Position numbers and translations under genes: made by a program. Below, piece after piece: positions 26,864 through 35,581 of a DNA stretch of 64,000 nt. Below the pieces are notes generated by a model. That model had not been told where the DNA came from and searched no databases. It saw only the letters and a program-made list of their open reading frames with translations. The DNA comes from JABCPE02 sp963519075. Lineage in GTDB: Bacteria; Bacteroidota; Bacteroidia; Flavobacteriales; Weeksellaceae. Where the stretch lies: assembly GCA_963519075.1 (NCBI GenBank), contig CAUQMH010000001.1:32293-96292 (forward strand), in the 5' to 3' direction. Each line of letters begins with the position of its first letter. Within the stretch, counting starts at the first letter, position 1.

Positions 26864-27508
26864 TTATTTTTCAAACATTTGTCTTGTGATAAAATCTTTT
26901 TCTAAACTCCAGTTCCTTGCTGGAGAATATTCTCTTCCGTAGGAAATAATCTGCAGATGTAGTTTATTCCAATCTTTCTGAGGGAAAAGTTTTTTGGCAT
27001 CGGCTTCGGTTTGGATTACATTTTTGCCTTCTGTCAATTTCCAAAGTTTCATCAGCCGATGAATATGCGTATCCACAGGAAACGCTGGGAAACCAAACCA
27101 CTGGCTCATCACCACAGAGGCGGTTTTGTGCCCTACACCTGGAAGTTTTTCTAATTCCTCGAAAGTCTGCGGCACCACGCCTTCATAATCACTGAGCAGC
27201 ATTTCTGCCATGCCTTTTAGGTTTTTGGCTTTGGTGTTAGACAGACCTATTTCTTTTATTAAATCCTTTATTTCTGCTACTTCCAGCCTTGCCATGGCTT
27301 GTGGCGTTCCTGCAACTCGGAAAAGCTCAGGAGTGATTTCGTTCACTTTTTTATCCGTAGTCTGCGCCGAAAGAGCCACCGCCACCAACAGCGTATAGGC
27401 ATCTGTATGGTGCAGGAAAATAGGAACTGTGGGATAGAGTTTGTCCAGCTCTTTTCTCACAAAATCGGCTCTTTGTTTTTTAGTCATTCTCAAAATGATT
27501 TGTGGCAA
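26864..27508 (-). CDS. nth: Endonuclease III lacking the iron-sulfur cysteines
   Basis: Bifunctional DNA glycosylase/AP lyase for oxidised pyrimidines in base excision repair. The helix-hairpin-helix LPGVGHKTA (residues 122-130) carries the catalytic Lys128, and the catalytic Asp is D146 in PVDTHIHRL. Length 214, close to the E. coli enzyme. Odd: the usual C-terminal C-x6-C-x2-C-x5-C that holds a 4Fe-4S cluster is missing; the tail reads GREYSPARNWSLEKDFITRQ with Ser where the first Cys is expected, and contains no Cys. The start may instead be the Met at residue 8. Divergent from nikR. Confidence 0.93.
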   Translation of the reverse strand: MPQIILRMTKKQRADFVRKELDKLYPTVPIFLHHTDAYTLLVAVALSAQTTDKKVNEITPELFRVAGTPQAMARLEVAEIKDLIKEIGLSNTKAKNLKGMAEMLLSDYEGVVPQTFEELEKLPGVGHKTASVVMSQWFGFPAFPVDTHIHRLMKLWKLTEGKNVIQTEADAKKLFPQKDWNKLHLQIISYGREYSPARNWSLEKDFITRQMFEK

Positions 27509-27547
27509 AAATAATGAAATAATAACATTTTTTTAATAAAAAATAAT

Positions 27548-27564
27548 ATTTCTATTGTAGAAAT
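27548..27564. promoter_or_regulatory. Candidate operator palindrome in the nikR promoter
   Basis: Perfect 7-base arms ATTTCTA (27548-27554) and TAGAAAT (27558-27564) around a TTG centre, ending four bases before the -7 element of nikR. The placement is right for repressor control, probably autoregulation by NikR, but the sequence does not match the long-spaced E. coli NikR operator. Confidence 0.5.
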
Positions 27565-27568
27565 TTCC

Positions 27569-27576
27569 TATATTTG
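27569..27576 (+). promoter_or_regulatory. -7 promoter element of nikR
   Basis: TATATTTG, an exact TAnnTTTG, 26 bases before the nikR ATG at 27603. The TTG in the centre of the adjacent palindrome is too close to be a -33 element. Confidence 0.6.
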
Positions 27577-27602
27577 TTATAGTTTTTTTAATACTATTAA
27601 CT

Positions 27603-28004
27603 ATGGGTATTGTTCGTTTTGGTGTTTCTCTAGAAGAAGACCTTTTGGAAGCATTAGATAAATATGCTGAGGAGAATTTGTTTAAAAATCGTTCTCAAGC
27701 CATCAGATATCTGATTAACAAGAGTTTAGTCTCAGAAAAATGGGACAATGATGCCATAGTGGCGGGCTCTATCACTTTGGTGTTTGACCACCATAGAAGG
27801 GAATTGGTGAATAAACTGACCAACATCCAGCATAGATATCATGACAATATTTTGTCTTCTCTGCACTTCCATTTGGAGCATGATTTGTGCATGGAGATTA
27901 TCGCTGTGAAAGGAAAATCTTCTACTTTGATAGAACTTGCCAACAGTCTAATTTCTGTGAAAGGAATAGAGCATGGAAAACTTACAGCTACAAAAGCTGA
28001 TTAG
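27603..28004 (+). CDS. nikR: Nickel-responsive transcriptional regulator NikR
   Basis: Ribbon-helix-helix repressor with a C-terminal ACT-like nickel-sensing domain. The N-terminal RHH is FGVSLEEDLLEALDKYAE followed by NRSQAIRYLI. The high-affinity nickel ligands of E. coli NikR (H76, H87, H89, C95) have exact counterparts in spacing: H77, H88, H90 and C96. Length 133. No nickel transporter or nickel enzyme gene lies in the window, so its targets are elsewhere. A palindrome in its own promoter suggests autoregulation. Secure as NikR family. Confidence 0.95.
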   Translation: MGIVRFGVSLEEDLLEALDKYAEENLFKNRSQAIRYLINKSLVSEKWDNDAIVAGSITLVFDHHRRELVNKLTNIQHRYHDNILSSLHFHLEHDLCMEIIAVKGKSSTLIELANSLISVKGIEHGKLTATKAD

Positions 28005-28022
28005 TAAAATATTTTAAACATA

Positions 28023-28052
28023 AAAAAGCAGAAACATAAATTTCTGCTTTTT
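28023..28052. terminator. Bidirectional rho-independent terminator
   Basis: Perfect 12-base arms AAAAAGCAGAAA (28023-28034) and TTTCTGCTTTTT (28041-28052) with a 6-base loop, between the convergent ends of nikR and the Spy-like gene. Confidence 0.88.
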
Positions 28053-28057
28053 CATTT

Positions 28058-28423
28058 TTAATTTCCTTTTATTTCTGGCTGTTCCATAGGTGGCGGAGGC
28101 GGCATTCTCCTTTCATCCTTTTTCTTTGAGTGGCTGGATTGCCATTTTTCATACTGTTCAGGCGTCAGGATTTTTTTGAGTTTTCGCTGGTGCTTCTCAT
28201 GAAGTTTTTCCTTGTCCGCTCTGTGCTCTTTGTGGAGTTCTTCCAGCTGTTTTGTTTGTTTTTCAGAAAGATTGAGTTCTTCTAATCTTTTTGCTCTGTC
28301 TTCTTTTCCTTTTTCCATTTTTCTTTGTTCTGGACGATAGCAGCCATGTTCCTTCGGAGCTTCTTGTGCTGATGCAAATCCAAATGCTCCGACTAGTGCT
28401 AAACTTAAAACTAATTTTTTCAT
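28058..28423 (-). CDS. Secreted Spy/CpxP-like protein
   Basis: From the ATG at 28423 the product is 121 residues with a clear signal peptide (MKKLVLSLALVGAFGFASAQ). The mature part is highly charged and helical, with LNLSEKQTKQLEELHKEHR and ILTPEQYEKWQ, which resemble the LTxxQ-type repeats of Spy/CpxP periplasmic chaperones and metal-stress sensors; a Pro-rich tail (RMPPPPPMEQP) ends it. The frame extends to a TTG three codons upstream, which is less likely. The Spy resemblance is inference from short motifs. Confidence 0.7.
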   Translation of the reverse strand: MKKLVLSLALVGAFGFASAQEAPKEHGCYRPEQRKMEKGKEDRAKRLEELNLSEKQTKQLEELHKEHRADKEKLHEKHQRKLKKILTPEQYEKWQSSHSKKKDERRMPPPPPMEQPEIKGN

Positions 28424-28536
28424 AATGTTCAAATTTTTACGATTTTCTATTTGTTGGATTCGTTTTTCTAGTCAAGGTTAAGTCCGTGAAAGTTAAACTT
28501 CTATTAAGTTTTCTTAAATTTCTTCTAAAGAATCAC

Positions 28537-28544
28537 TATCTTTG
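28537..28544 (+). promoter_or_regulatory. -7 promoter element of the DPP IV gene
   Basis: TATCTTTG matches TAnnTTTG and lies 25 bases before the ATG at 28570. No well-placed -33 TTTG was found. Confidence 0.55.
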
Positions 28545-28569
28545 GGCAACTTTCTAAAATTTATCTAAA

Positions 28570-30711
28570 ATGAAGATTTTATATCAAAAACTAATCTCTT
28601 GTGTCGTTTTTAGTGTTTTTATACTGAACTCCGCTCAGGAAATCACTTTAAATAAAATACACTCAGGGTATTACAGAACCGAGTTTATCTATGGGATAAA
28701 CTCCATGAACAATGGAGAACACTACACCGTTTTGGAAAAAGATGGAATCATAAAATATTCCTACAAAACAGGAAAAAAAATAGAAACCATCTTAGAGGCT
28801 AAGATACAGGACTATACATTTTCTCACGATGAAAGCAAAGTACTGGTTCTGAACGAACAACAGCCCATCTACCGCCATTCTTTCTTAGGAAAATACCATG
28901 TAGTAAATCTAAATAAAAATGGAAAAATAACTGCCCTAAACAACGGAAACTGGGTTCAGGAACCTAAATTCTCTCCTGATGGAAGATTCGTTGCTTTTAT
29001 CTCTGGAAATAATCTTTATTACCAAGATCTCAGCTCTGAAAAAATCACCCAAATCACTTTCGATGGTGAGAAAAATAAAATCATCAACGGACTGGCAGAC
29101 TGGGTGTATGAGGAGGAATTCGGGCATGCAGATATGTACCAATGGACAAAAAACAGCGAAAGTCTGGTTTTTGTGAAATTTGATGAAAGCCAAGTAAAAG
29201 AAATGAACATGCAGGTTTTCAATGGAAATCTGTATCCGCAGGATTTTCGTTTCAAATATCCGAAAGCAGGAGAAGAAAACTCAAAAGTTTCGGTATACGC
29301 CTATGATTTAAAATTGAATAAATCCACGCAAATCAATCTTACTAACTTTGAAACTTATTATATTCCACAGGTTTTCCAGACTGCGCTGCCAAATGAAATT
29401 GCGATAGCGACTTCCAACAGACATCAGAACAAACTGGAAATCATCAAGATAAATACTAAAAACTATTCTACCAAGAAAATCCTGACCGAAACGGATGCTG
29501 CTTGGATAGAAACGGACAATCTTTCTTTGGAATTTTTGGAGGATAATTCTTTCCTTTGGGCTTCGGAAAGAGATGGTTTCAGACATTTTTATTGGTACAC
29601 GCCTGATGGAAAACTCAAAAAACAAATCACCAAAGGCAACTGGGAAATTACCGACTACTATGGTTTTAACCCAAAAAATTCTGAAATCTTGGTGCAGACT
29701 ACCGAAAAAGGCAGCACCAACAGAGTGGTGAGCAAAATAAACATCAAAACAGGGAAAAAGCAGATAGTTTCTGAATTAAATGGAACTAATAATGCTGATT
29801 TCAGCAAATCTTTCCAATATTTTATCAACACGCATTCTTCTGCAGAACAGCCGAATACTTACACTTTGAGGGATTTTAACGGCAAAACTCTGCGAGAATT
29901 ACAGAATAATAATTCAGCGCTTAAAAAACTGCAATCAGATGGTTTCGTAAACAAAGAATTTTTCCAAATTCCAAACAAAAACGGCGACCAGATGAACGCT
30001 TGGATGATAAAACCCAAAGACTTCTCGCCAAACAAGAAATATCCTGTGCTGATGTACCAGTATTCTGGGCCTGGCTCACAACAGGTAAGCAATGTTTGGG
30101 ATGGCAGAAACACAATTTGGTTTAACCTTTTGGCTCAAAAAGGATACATTGTGCTTTGTGTAGATGGGCGAGGAACAGGCTATCGTGGAACGAAGTATAA
30201 AAAAGCTACTTACAAGAATTTAGGAAAATACGAGATAGAAGACCAAATCGCTGCTGCACAGTGGATTGGCTCACAGAGCTTTGTAGATGCTGGGCGAATT
30301 GGGATATTCGGATGGAGTTTCGGAGGATATATGGCAAGTCTGGCAATGACCAAAGGAGCAGATATTTTCAAGGTAGGAATCGCTGTGGCACCAGTAACCA
30401 CTTGGCGTTATTACGATACTATCTATACTGAAAGATATCTGCAAACTCCACAAGAAAACCCACAAGGATACGACGAAAACTCGCCTATCAATTTTGCTGG
30501 TCTAATGAAAGGGAAATACCTGCTAATCCATGGAACAGCAGATGACAATGTCCACTATCAAAATGCAATAGAAATGGCGGAGGCTCTTATTCAGAAAAAC
30601 AAAGAGTTTGAGTTCATGACCTATCCAGACAAAAACCATGGAATTTATGGTGGAAACACAAGACTACATCTACACCAAAAGATGACAGATTTTATTCTAA
30701 ATAATCTATAA
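28570..30711 (+). CDS. Dipeptidyl peptidase IV (peptidase family S9B)
   Basis: Secreted serine exopeptidase that removes X-Pro or X-Ala dipeptides from peptide N-termini. A signal peptide (FSVFILNSAQ) is followed by a beta-propeller (about residues 40-450; DPPIV N-terminal domain) that includes the VYEEEFG segment with the Glu pair that binds the substrate amino terminus, and an alpha/beta-hydrolase domain. Catalytic triad: S583 in GWSFGGY, D658 or D659 in GTADDNVHYQN, H690 in KNHGIYG. Length 713, normal for the family. A peptide transporter gene begins two bases after the stop, so the two look like one peptide-utilisation operon. Confidence 0.95.
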   Translation: MKILYQKLISCVVFSVFILNSAQEITLNKIHSGYYRTEFIYGINSMNNGEHYTVLEKDGIIKYSYKTGKKIETILEAKIQDYTFSHDESKVLVLNEQQPIYRHSFLGKYHVVNLNKNGKITALNNGNWVQEPKFSPDGRFVAFISGNNLYYQDLSSEKITQITFDGEKNKIINGLADWVYEEEFGHADMYQWTKNSESLVFVKFDESQVKEMNMQVFNGNLYPQDFRFKYPKAGEENSKVSVYAYDLKLNKSTQINLTNFETYYIPQVFQTALPNEIAIATSNRHQNKLEIIKINTKNYSTKKILTETDAAWIETDNLSLEFLEDNSFLWASERDGFRHFYWYTPDGKLKKQITKGNWEITDYYGFNPKNSEILVQTTEKGSTNRVVSKINIKTGKKQIVSELNGTNNADFSKSFQYFINTHSSAEQPNTYTLRDFNGKTLRELQNNNSALKKLQSDGFVNKEFFQIPNKNGDQMNAWMIKPKDFSPNKKYPVLMYQYSGPGSQQVSNVWDGRNTIWFNLLAQKGYIVLCVDGRGTGYRGTKYKKATYKNLGKYEIEDQIAAAQWIGSQSFVDAGRIGIFGWSFGGYMASLAMTKGADIFKVGIAVAPVTTWRYYDTIYTERYLQTPQENPQGYDENSPINFAGLMKGKYLLIHGTADDNVHYQNAIEMAEALIQKNKEFEFMTYPDKNHGIYGGNTRLHLHQKMTDFILNNL

Positions 30712-30713
30712 TT

Positions 30714-32366
30714 ATGAAAAACAAACATCCAAAAGGTTTGCCTTATCTCTTCTTTACAGAAATGTGGGAAAGGTTCGGCTATTATTTAATTTTAGGAATC
30801 TTCGTGTTGTATATGATTGATGCTGACAAGGGTGGTTTGGCCTTTGATAGCAAACATGCTGATGACATCTTCGGGACATTCATTGCCCTTACCTACCTTA
30901 CGCCTTTTCTTGGCGGGTTTCTTGCGGATCGACTGCTGGGATACATCAAGGCAATTTACATAGGCGGGGCGCTTATGGGACTGGGCTACATTGGTTTAGG
31001 ACTTTTCAAAGATGTGTCCATGTTCTATGTATCCATGGGGCTGATAATCATTGGGAACGGATTCTTTAAACCAAGTATTTCTACACTTTTAGGAAATCTC
31101 TATTCTGATGACAAGTATAAAGCCAATAAAGACGCAGGATACAACATCTTCTACATGGGGATAAATATCGGGGCTTTTGTATGTAACATCATTGCGGCCT
31201 ATATGAGAAATAAATACGGCTGGGGCGAGGCTTTCGTGACGGCTGGTGTAGGAATGTTTTTAGGGCTGATTATTTTCTCTATTGGTAAAAAACATGTCGT
31301 TCATACCAATGTGATGAAACCTGTCCAAGAGGGCGATACCACTATCAGTTCCATCTTGGTAAAAGTGTTCCTTCCTGCCATCATCGCGGGAGTTATCGGC
31401 TGGGTAATCCCTGGGAATATCTTTGGGTCGGACTCTACTGATGCCTTTATATTTGCGTGTATTCCTGTTATTTTATTCTATGTTTTTATTTATGTCAGCG
31501 CAAATGCAGAGGACAAGAAACCTATTGGAGCCTTGCTGGCGATATTTGCGGTGAGTATGATGTTCTGGGCTGTATTCAAACAAAACGGAACCGCCCTTAC
31601 CCGCTGGGCAAATTACTACACAGACAGAAGTGTTCCTGCTGCTTTAGAAAAGCCGCTGGAAAGCATCTATTTGGTTGATACAAAAGACTACAATACAAAG
31701 GAAGTTGCTGTTCATGACAATCAGTTCCAAACTGTAAAAGGCGAAGATGGAAAACCTAAAAAAGAACAAGGAAAAGATATTTATTTCAAAAATATAAATA
31801 AGGAACAAAGAGCCGAGCTGGAAGCCAATCCAGACAAGAAAGTATATCTCTACAATACAGAGCTATTCCAGTCTATCAATCCTTTCTGGGTCATCGCCCT
31901 TACGCCAGTGGTGGTAGGATTCTTCATGATGCTTCGTAGAAAAGACAAAGAGCCTTCTACTCCTACAAAGATAGTTTTGGGATTATTCCTATCGGCTCTC
32001 AGCTGTCTCGTGATGGTAGCTGCTGTATATACAGGAGAAAATGGTGCTTCCAAAGTATCACCGCTTTGGCTGTTTGCCGCTTATGGAATCATCACAATAG
32101 GCGAACTCTGTCTGTCTCCTATGGGACTTTCTTTGGTTTCTAAACTTTCTCCACCGAGAATTACAGCGCTGATGATGGGAGGATTTTTCCTTTCTACATC
32201 GATAGGAAACAAACTCTCTGGTATACTAGCAAGTATGTGGTACAGCTACGAAGACAAGGCCAATTTCTTCTGGGTAAATTTCGCCCTGCTGCTCATCGCT
32301 ACTCTACTGGGAGTAGCCATCCTAAAACCACTAAATAAAGCCATGAAAGAAAAGGGCGTGAAATAA
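30714..32366 (+). CDS. POT family proton-coupled peptide transporter
   Basis: MFS-type proton-dependent oligopeptide transporter (PTR2/DtpT type) of the inner membrane, importing di- and tripeptides. The E-x-x-E-R-F motif near the N-terminus (FTEMWERFGYYLILGIF) is diagnostic, as is GNGFFKPSISTLLG in helix 4. About 12-14 membrane segments are visible. At 550 residues it carries a hydrophilic loop of roughly 75 residues around residues 310-385 with many Lys and Glu. The gene starts two bases after the DPP IV stop: the secreted enzyme would generate the dipeptides this protein takes up. Confidence 0.95.
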   Translation: MKNKHPKGLPYLFFTEMWERFGYYLILGIFVLYMIDADKGGLAFDSKHADDIFGTFIALTYLTPFLGGFLADRLLGYIKAIYIGGALMGLGYIGLGLFKDVSMFYVSMGLIIIGNGFFKPSISTLLGNLYSDDKYKANKDAGYNIFYMGINIGAFVCNIIAAYMRNKYGWGEAFVTAGVGMFLGLIIFSIGKKHVVHTNVMKPVQEGDTTISSILVKVFLPAIIAGVIGWVIPGNIFGSDSTDAFIFACIPVILFYVFIYVSANAEDKKPIGALLAIFAVSMMFWAVFKQNGTALTRWANYYTDRSVPAALEKPLESIYLVDTKDYNTKEVAVHDNQFQTVKGEDGKPKKEQGKDIYFKNINKEQRAELEANPDKKVYLYNTELFQSINPFWVIALTPVVVGFFMMLRRKDKEPSTPTKIVLGLFLSALSCLVMVAAVYTGENGASKVSPLWLFAAYGIITIGELCLSPMGLSLVSKLSPPRITALMMGGFFLSTSIGNKLSGILASMWYSYEDKANFFWVNFALLLIATLLGVAILKPLNKAMKEKGVK

Positions 32367-32374
32367 ACCGAAAC

Positions 32375-32405
32375 AAAAAATACCACTTATCGAGTGGTAT
32401 TTTTT
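32375..32405. terminator. Bidirectional rho-independent terminator
   Basis: Perfect 13-base arms AAAAAATACCACT (32375-32387) and AGTGGTATTTTTT (32393-32405), loop TATCG, between the convergent peptide transporter and EamA-family genes. The stop codon of the EamA gene (32387-32389) lies within it. Confidence 0.88.
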
Positions 32406-33301
32406 TTATTTTCTCTATCCGAAATGTATGCTACAATAAACACCGTGGATAATATAAACGCAAATCCTATCGCATCCAAAAAGGAAAAAGAATTTCCTAA
32501 AAACACTACAGAGCATATCGTAGCCACTACGGGTTCTATACAGGCTATCATACTTGCTTTCGTAGGGCCTATAATTCCTACTCCTGACAGATAAAACAGA
32601 AACGCAAAAATACTTCCCAAAAGGACAATCAGCAATAAAAATACGATTACTACAATATCTACCTTCACGGGCTGTTCCCATGGTTTCGCTGTGATAGAAA
32701 GTGCAATTCCACCGATAAACATTCCCCATGCGATGACCACCGCTGTTCCATATTTCTTTAAAATCTCAGCTGGCTGCACCGTATATATGACCAAAGTAAT
32801 CGCCGAGAGCATTCCCCAAAACAGCGCCACAGAAGAAACCTTCAAAGTGTTCATATCTCCATGCGTAGCCAGAATAAACACACCCAAAAGAGATAAAAAC
32901 AAAACAACTACCTCATATGGCTTTGGTTTTCTTTTTTCTTTAAAACAAACATAAAGTAAAATAAGTGTAGGCCCAAAATACTGAAGCACCGTAGCAATAC
33001 CTGCATTAGAATGCTGTATCGTAGTGAAATAGGTATATTGTGTTCCCAGCATACCAAAAACCCCGAAAACGAACACCCTTATCAAATCTTTAGTATTTCT
33101 AAAAATATCAAAGATTTTATTTTTATCCTTGGCATAAAGATAAATCAATAAAAAAATCCCTGCCAGCAAAAGCCTGTATGGAGTCAGCCAGTCAGAAGTT
33201 ACCCCTTTCTGCAAAAACAAAAACTCCGCAAAAGCCCCATTTATACCCCACAGTGTAGCACCAATAGTAGTATAGATAAATCCCTTTTTTGATTGATTCA
33301 T
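32387..33301 (-). CDS. EamA family (drug/metabolite superfamily) transporter
   Basis: Inner-membrane permease with two EamA repeats and about ten membrane segments. The first repeat opens with GATLWGINGAFAEFLF, and the second with ALFWGMLSAITLVIYTVQPA; GIATVLQYFGPTLILLY and GPTKASMIACIEPVVATI are the matching helix-4/5-like regions with the conserved Glu-Pro. Length 304. The substrate is unknown; family members export amino acids or other metabolites. Fusion or truncation is not seen. Confidence 0.9.
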   Translation of the reverse strand: MNQSKKGFIYTTIGATLWGINGAFAEFLFLQKGVTSDWLTPYRLLLAGIFLLIYLYAKDKNKIFDIFRNTKDLIRVFVFGVFGMLGTQYTYFTTIQHSNAGIATVLQYFGPTLILLYVCFKEKRKPKPYEVVVLFLSLLGVFILATHGDMNTLKVSSVALFWGMLSAITLVIYTVQPAEILKKYGTAVVIAWGMFIGGIALSITAKPWEQPVKVDIVVIVFLLLIVLLGSIFAFLFYLSGVGIIGPTKASMIACIEPVVATICSVVFLGNSFSFLDAIGFAFILSTVFIVAYISDRENKKNTTR

Positions 33302-33360
33302 TTTATTTTATTATTCCTAAAATTATTTTATCTAAATATATGGTCAAAATAAAAATTCAT

Positions 33361-33633
33361 CTAATCCAAAAATCTATATGCCACGATTTTAAAATCAAAA
33401 CTCACAGGTCTGAGACTCGCCAAATAATCTACTCTTAGATATTTCTGAGATGAATACTCCTCCACCAGTTCGCCATTTTCATTATAATTAAAATTATTAT
33501 TGGGAAGTTTGACAGAAGCTATCATTTCTCCTTTGTGCATTCCTTCCACCCAGCCTTTTTCGTCGTCTAGTTCTATTTCGGACAGCAGGTCTGTTATGCC
33601 TTGTTTAGTATTGTATTCTATGTATTCTTTCAT
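33361..33633 (-). CDS. Hypothetical protein
   Basis: A 90-residue soluble, acidic protein (MKEYIEYNTKQGITDLLSE...) with no signal peptide, membrane segment or motif I recognise. It starts one base after the gpsA stop in the same orientation, which supports a real, co-transcribed gene. Confidence 0.6.
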   Translation of the reverse strand: MKEYIEYNTKQGITDLLSEIELDDEKGWVEGMHKGEMIASVKLPNNNFNYNENGELVEEYSSQKYLRVDYLASLRPVSFDFKIVAYRFLD

Positions 33634-33634
33634 T

Positions 33635-34651
33635 TTAGTTTAGCTTTTGAACAAGTTTTGTAAATTCTTCTTCGCAATTCTTTTCTTCATAAAGGATTCT
33701 ATAAATATGCTGCACGATAGGAGCATCTATCTTATTGTTTTTAATAATCTGATAAATACCATTAGTAGCGTAGTAGCCCTCTGCCACCATGCTCATGGAC
33801 TGGATAGCAGATTTCACGGTGTAGCCCTTCCCGATGTAGTTCCCAAACATTCTGTTTCTACTGAACAACGAGTAAGCCGTAACGAGCAAATCCCCGATGT
33901 ACGAACTTTCATTGACATCTCTTGGCTCTGGATATACTGCATCTAGAATTCTTTCCAGCTCCCGAACGGCATTAGAAATATATACCGCTTGGAAATTATC
34001 TCCATAGCCCAGCCCATTCGCCATTCCTGCTCCTATGGCATAGATATTTTTGAGAACTGCGCTGTACTCATTGCCCAGAATATCATTACTTTGGTTAATT
34101 CTGATGTATCGTGACAATAACAAGTCGCTCAGCATCTGAGTGGTTTCCTTGCTGGCAGCCGCCACAGTAAGGAAAGACAAGCGCTCCATGGCAACCTCTT
34201 CCGCGTGGCACGGCCCTGCAAGAACTGCTTGGCTTCTGTATCCTATATTAAAAGTATCACGGAGATAATTCGCCACAATATCATTATGTTTTGGAACAAT
34301 TCCTTTAATCACTGAAGCAAATATCTTACCTGAATAATCACAAGTCATCTTCTCTATGGTATCCGCCAAATAGATGGATGGCGTTGCTAGAATAATCACA
34401 TCGCAGGCTGTCACCAGCTCATTGATATCCATTGTCAAAACCAATCGGTCTGGGTTAAATTTCACTGCCGTGAGATAGTGCGGATTGCTCCCTTGTGAAA
34501 CCAGAGCCTCCCTTGTACCGTCATTACGAAGCAGCCAATGCACTTTTTCGCAGTTTTCCATCAGCATTTTTACTACTGCAGTGGCAAAACTACCACTTCC
34601 GATAACTCCAACTTTTGGTAAATTTTTGTTCTCAGTCATATCGTTTTTCAT
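33635..34651 (-). CDS. gpsA: NAD(P)H-dependent glycerol-3-phosphate dehydrogenase
   Basis: Reduces dihydroxyacetone phosphate to sn-glycerol 3-phosphate for phospholipid synthesis. The N-terminal Rossmann loop VGVIGSGSFATAV is at about residues 14-26; ILATPSIYL and the catalytic-Lys region VLKNIYAIGAGMANGLGYGDN are family hallmarks. The usual GPS-F-AEE motif reads GPCHAEEVA. Length 338. A second ATG four codons in (34639) is an alternative start. Secure. Confidence 0.95.
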   Translation of the reverse strand: MKNDMTENKNLPKVGVIGSGSFATAVVKMLMENCEKVHWLLRNDGTREALVSQGSNPHYLTAVKFNPDRLVLTMDINELVTACDVIILATPSIYLADTIEKMTCDYSGKIFASVIKGIVPKHNDIVANYLRDTFNIGYRSQAVLAGPCHAEEVAMERLSFLTVAAASKETTQMLSDLLLSRYIRINQSNDILGNEYSAVLKNIYAIGAGMANGLGYGDNFQAVYISNAVRELERILDAVYPEPRDVNESSYIGDLLVTAYSLFSRNRMFGNYIGKGYTVKSAIQSMSMVAEGYYATNGIYQIIKNNKIDAPIVQHIYRILYEEKNCEEEFTKLVQKLN

Positions 34652-34672
34652 TTAAACCACAAAGGTAAAGAA

Positions 34673-34701
34673 AAAAATCAAGCCTTTGTGACTTGATTTT
34701 T
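34673..34701 (-). terminator. Rho-independent terminator after the PEGA lipoprotein gene
   Basis: Ten-base arms AAAAATCAAG (34673-34682) and CTTGATTTTT (34692-34701) with a 9-base loop, and a T-run on the minus strand. It lies between the end of the lipoprotein gene and the start of gpsA. Confidence 0.75.
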
Positions 34702-34720
34702 AAAACTATTGTTTGATATT

Positions 34721-35185
34721 TTATAACTTTTCAAGTTGTCCTACTTTTTGCCAGTTTTTATCAACTTTCAATGATACTGCTATATAAACTTCCTTTTTAG
34801 AAGATTTAAAAACAGTTCCCTGCTGAAGCTGAGCATTTATTTCATTTGGAGTTAGTCTGTAAATTGCACCTGTAATAGGGTCAACAACTAAACCAATAAT
34901 TCCACCAAAAACAATGTTTCCTATATACCACGCATTAAATTGCTTAGTCAGTTTAGTTTTGTATGGTTCATATCCTTCTAATCTTATCTCTACTTCATAC
35001 TCTCTTTTTCTTTCTAATTTCGTTTCAAATGGAGTTTTTCCCACTTCTGTTTCATCAATAAAAACAGTAGCGTTTGTAGGTGTACTATCAAATTTGACAG
35101 TTTGTCTACTTCCTGAAACGATAGTTGCGCAGCTGCTTAAAAAAAAGAGAGAGGCAACTCCCAATAACATAATTGTCTTTTTCAT
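34721..35185 (-). CDS. PEGA-domain lipoprotein
   Basis: A 154-residue lipoprotein with a signal peptide and lipobox (ASLFFLSSCAT, Cys at about residue 19), then a PEGA domain (VKFDSTPTNATVFIDETEVGKTPFETKL, of which TPTNATVFIDETEVGKTPFE is the core). PEGA domains are beta-rich and found in surface or periplasmic proteins. A hydrophobic stretch (IGNIVFGGIIGLVVDPITG) follows, resembling the glycine-zipper-like segment of other small envelope lipoproteins. It starts six bases after another lipoprotein gene. Function unknown. Confidence 0.85.
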   Translation of the reverse strand: MKKTIMLLGVASLFFLSSCATIVSGSRQTVKFDSTPTNATVFIDETEVGKTPFETKLERKREYEVEIRLEGYEPYKTKLTKQFNAWYIGNIVFGGIIGLVVDPITGAIYRLTPNEINAQLQQGTVFKSSKKEVYIAVSLKVDKNWQKVGQLEKL

Positions 35186-35191
35186 AAATCT

Positions 35192-35581
35192 TTATTTTAT
35201 TATTTTAAGTTTGTATTGTTTTAGTTCTTCTACATTACCATCATAAAAATAAAACTCTAATTCCATTCTATGGCATGAGCTCCATAAATCAGGATAAGTA
35301 ACTTTGGTTATTTTAACTATATTAGCTCCGTTTTCTCGTGCCATTTTTCTAGCTTTTATCAAATTAGAATCATAGTCACAATCTACTGAAAAACCAGTAT
35401 CTCCATATCTTGCTGTTCCTATCTTAGTTGCTCCTGCAGGCACATCATGCTGTATTAACAGGAAAGCCACTTTTTCATTAGATGTCAAAGCCTCTCTTCT
35501 ATTATCAAAATTACTTTTAACTCTTGCTCCACAGCTCAATAATGTTCCCAATAACATTATTAATAAAATATTTATCCTCAT
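35192..35581 (-). CDS. Hypothetical lipoprotein
   Basis: A 129-residue product with a short signal peptide and lipobox (IMLLGTLLSCGAR, Cys at residue 17). The mature part contains two or three further Cys (SVDCDYDS, WSSCHRM), which could form a disulfide. No family recognised. Co-directional with and six bases before the PEGA lipoprotein gene, so the two probably act in the same envelope process. Confidence 0.7.
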   Translation of the reverse strand: MRINILLIMLLGTLLSCGARVKSNFDNRREALTSNEKVAFLLIQHDVPAGATKIGTARYGDTGFSVDCDYDSNLIKARKMARENGANIVKITKVTYPDLWSSCHRMELEFYFYDGNVEELKQYKLKIIK

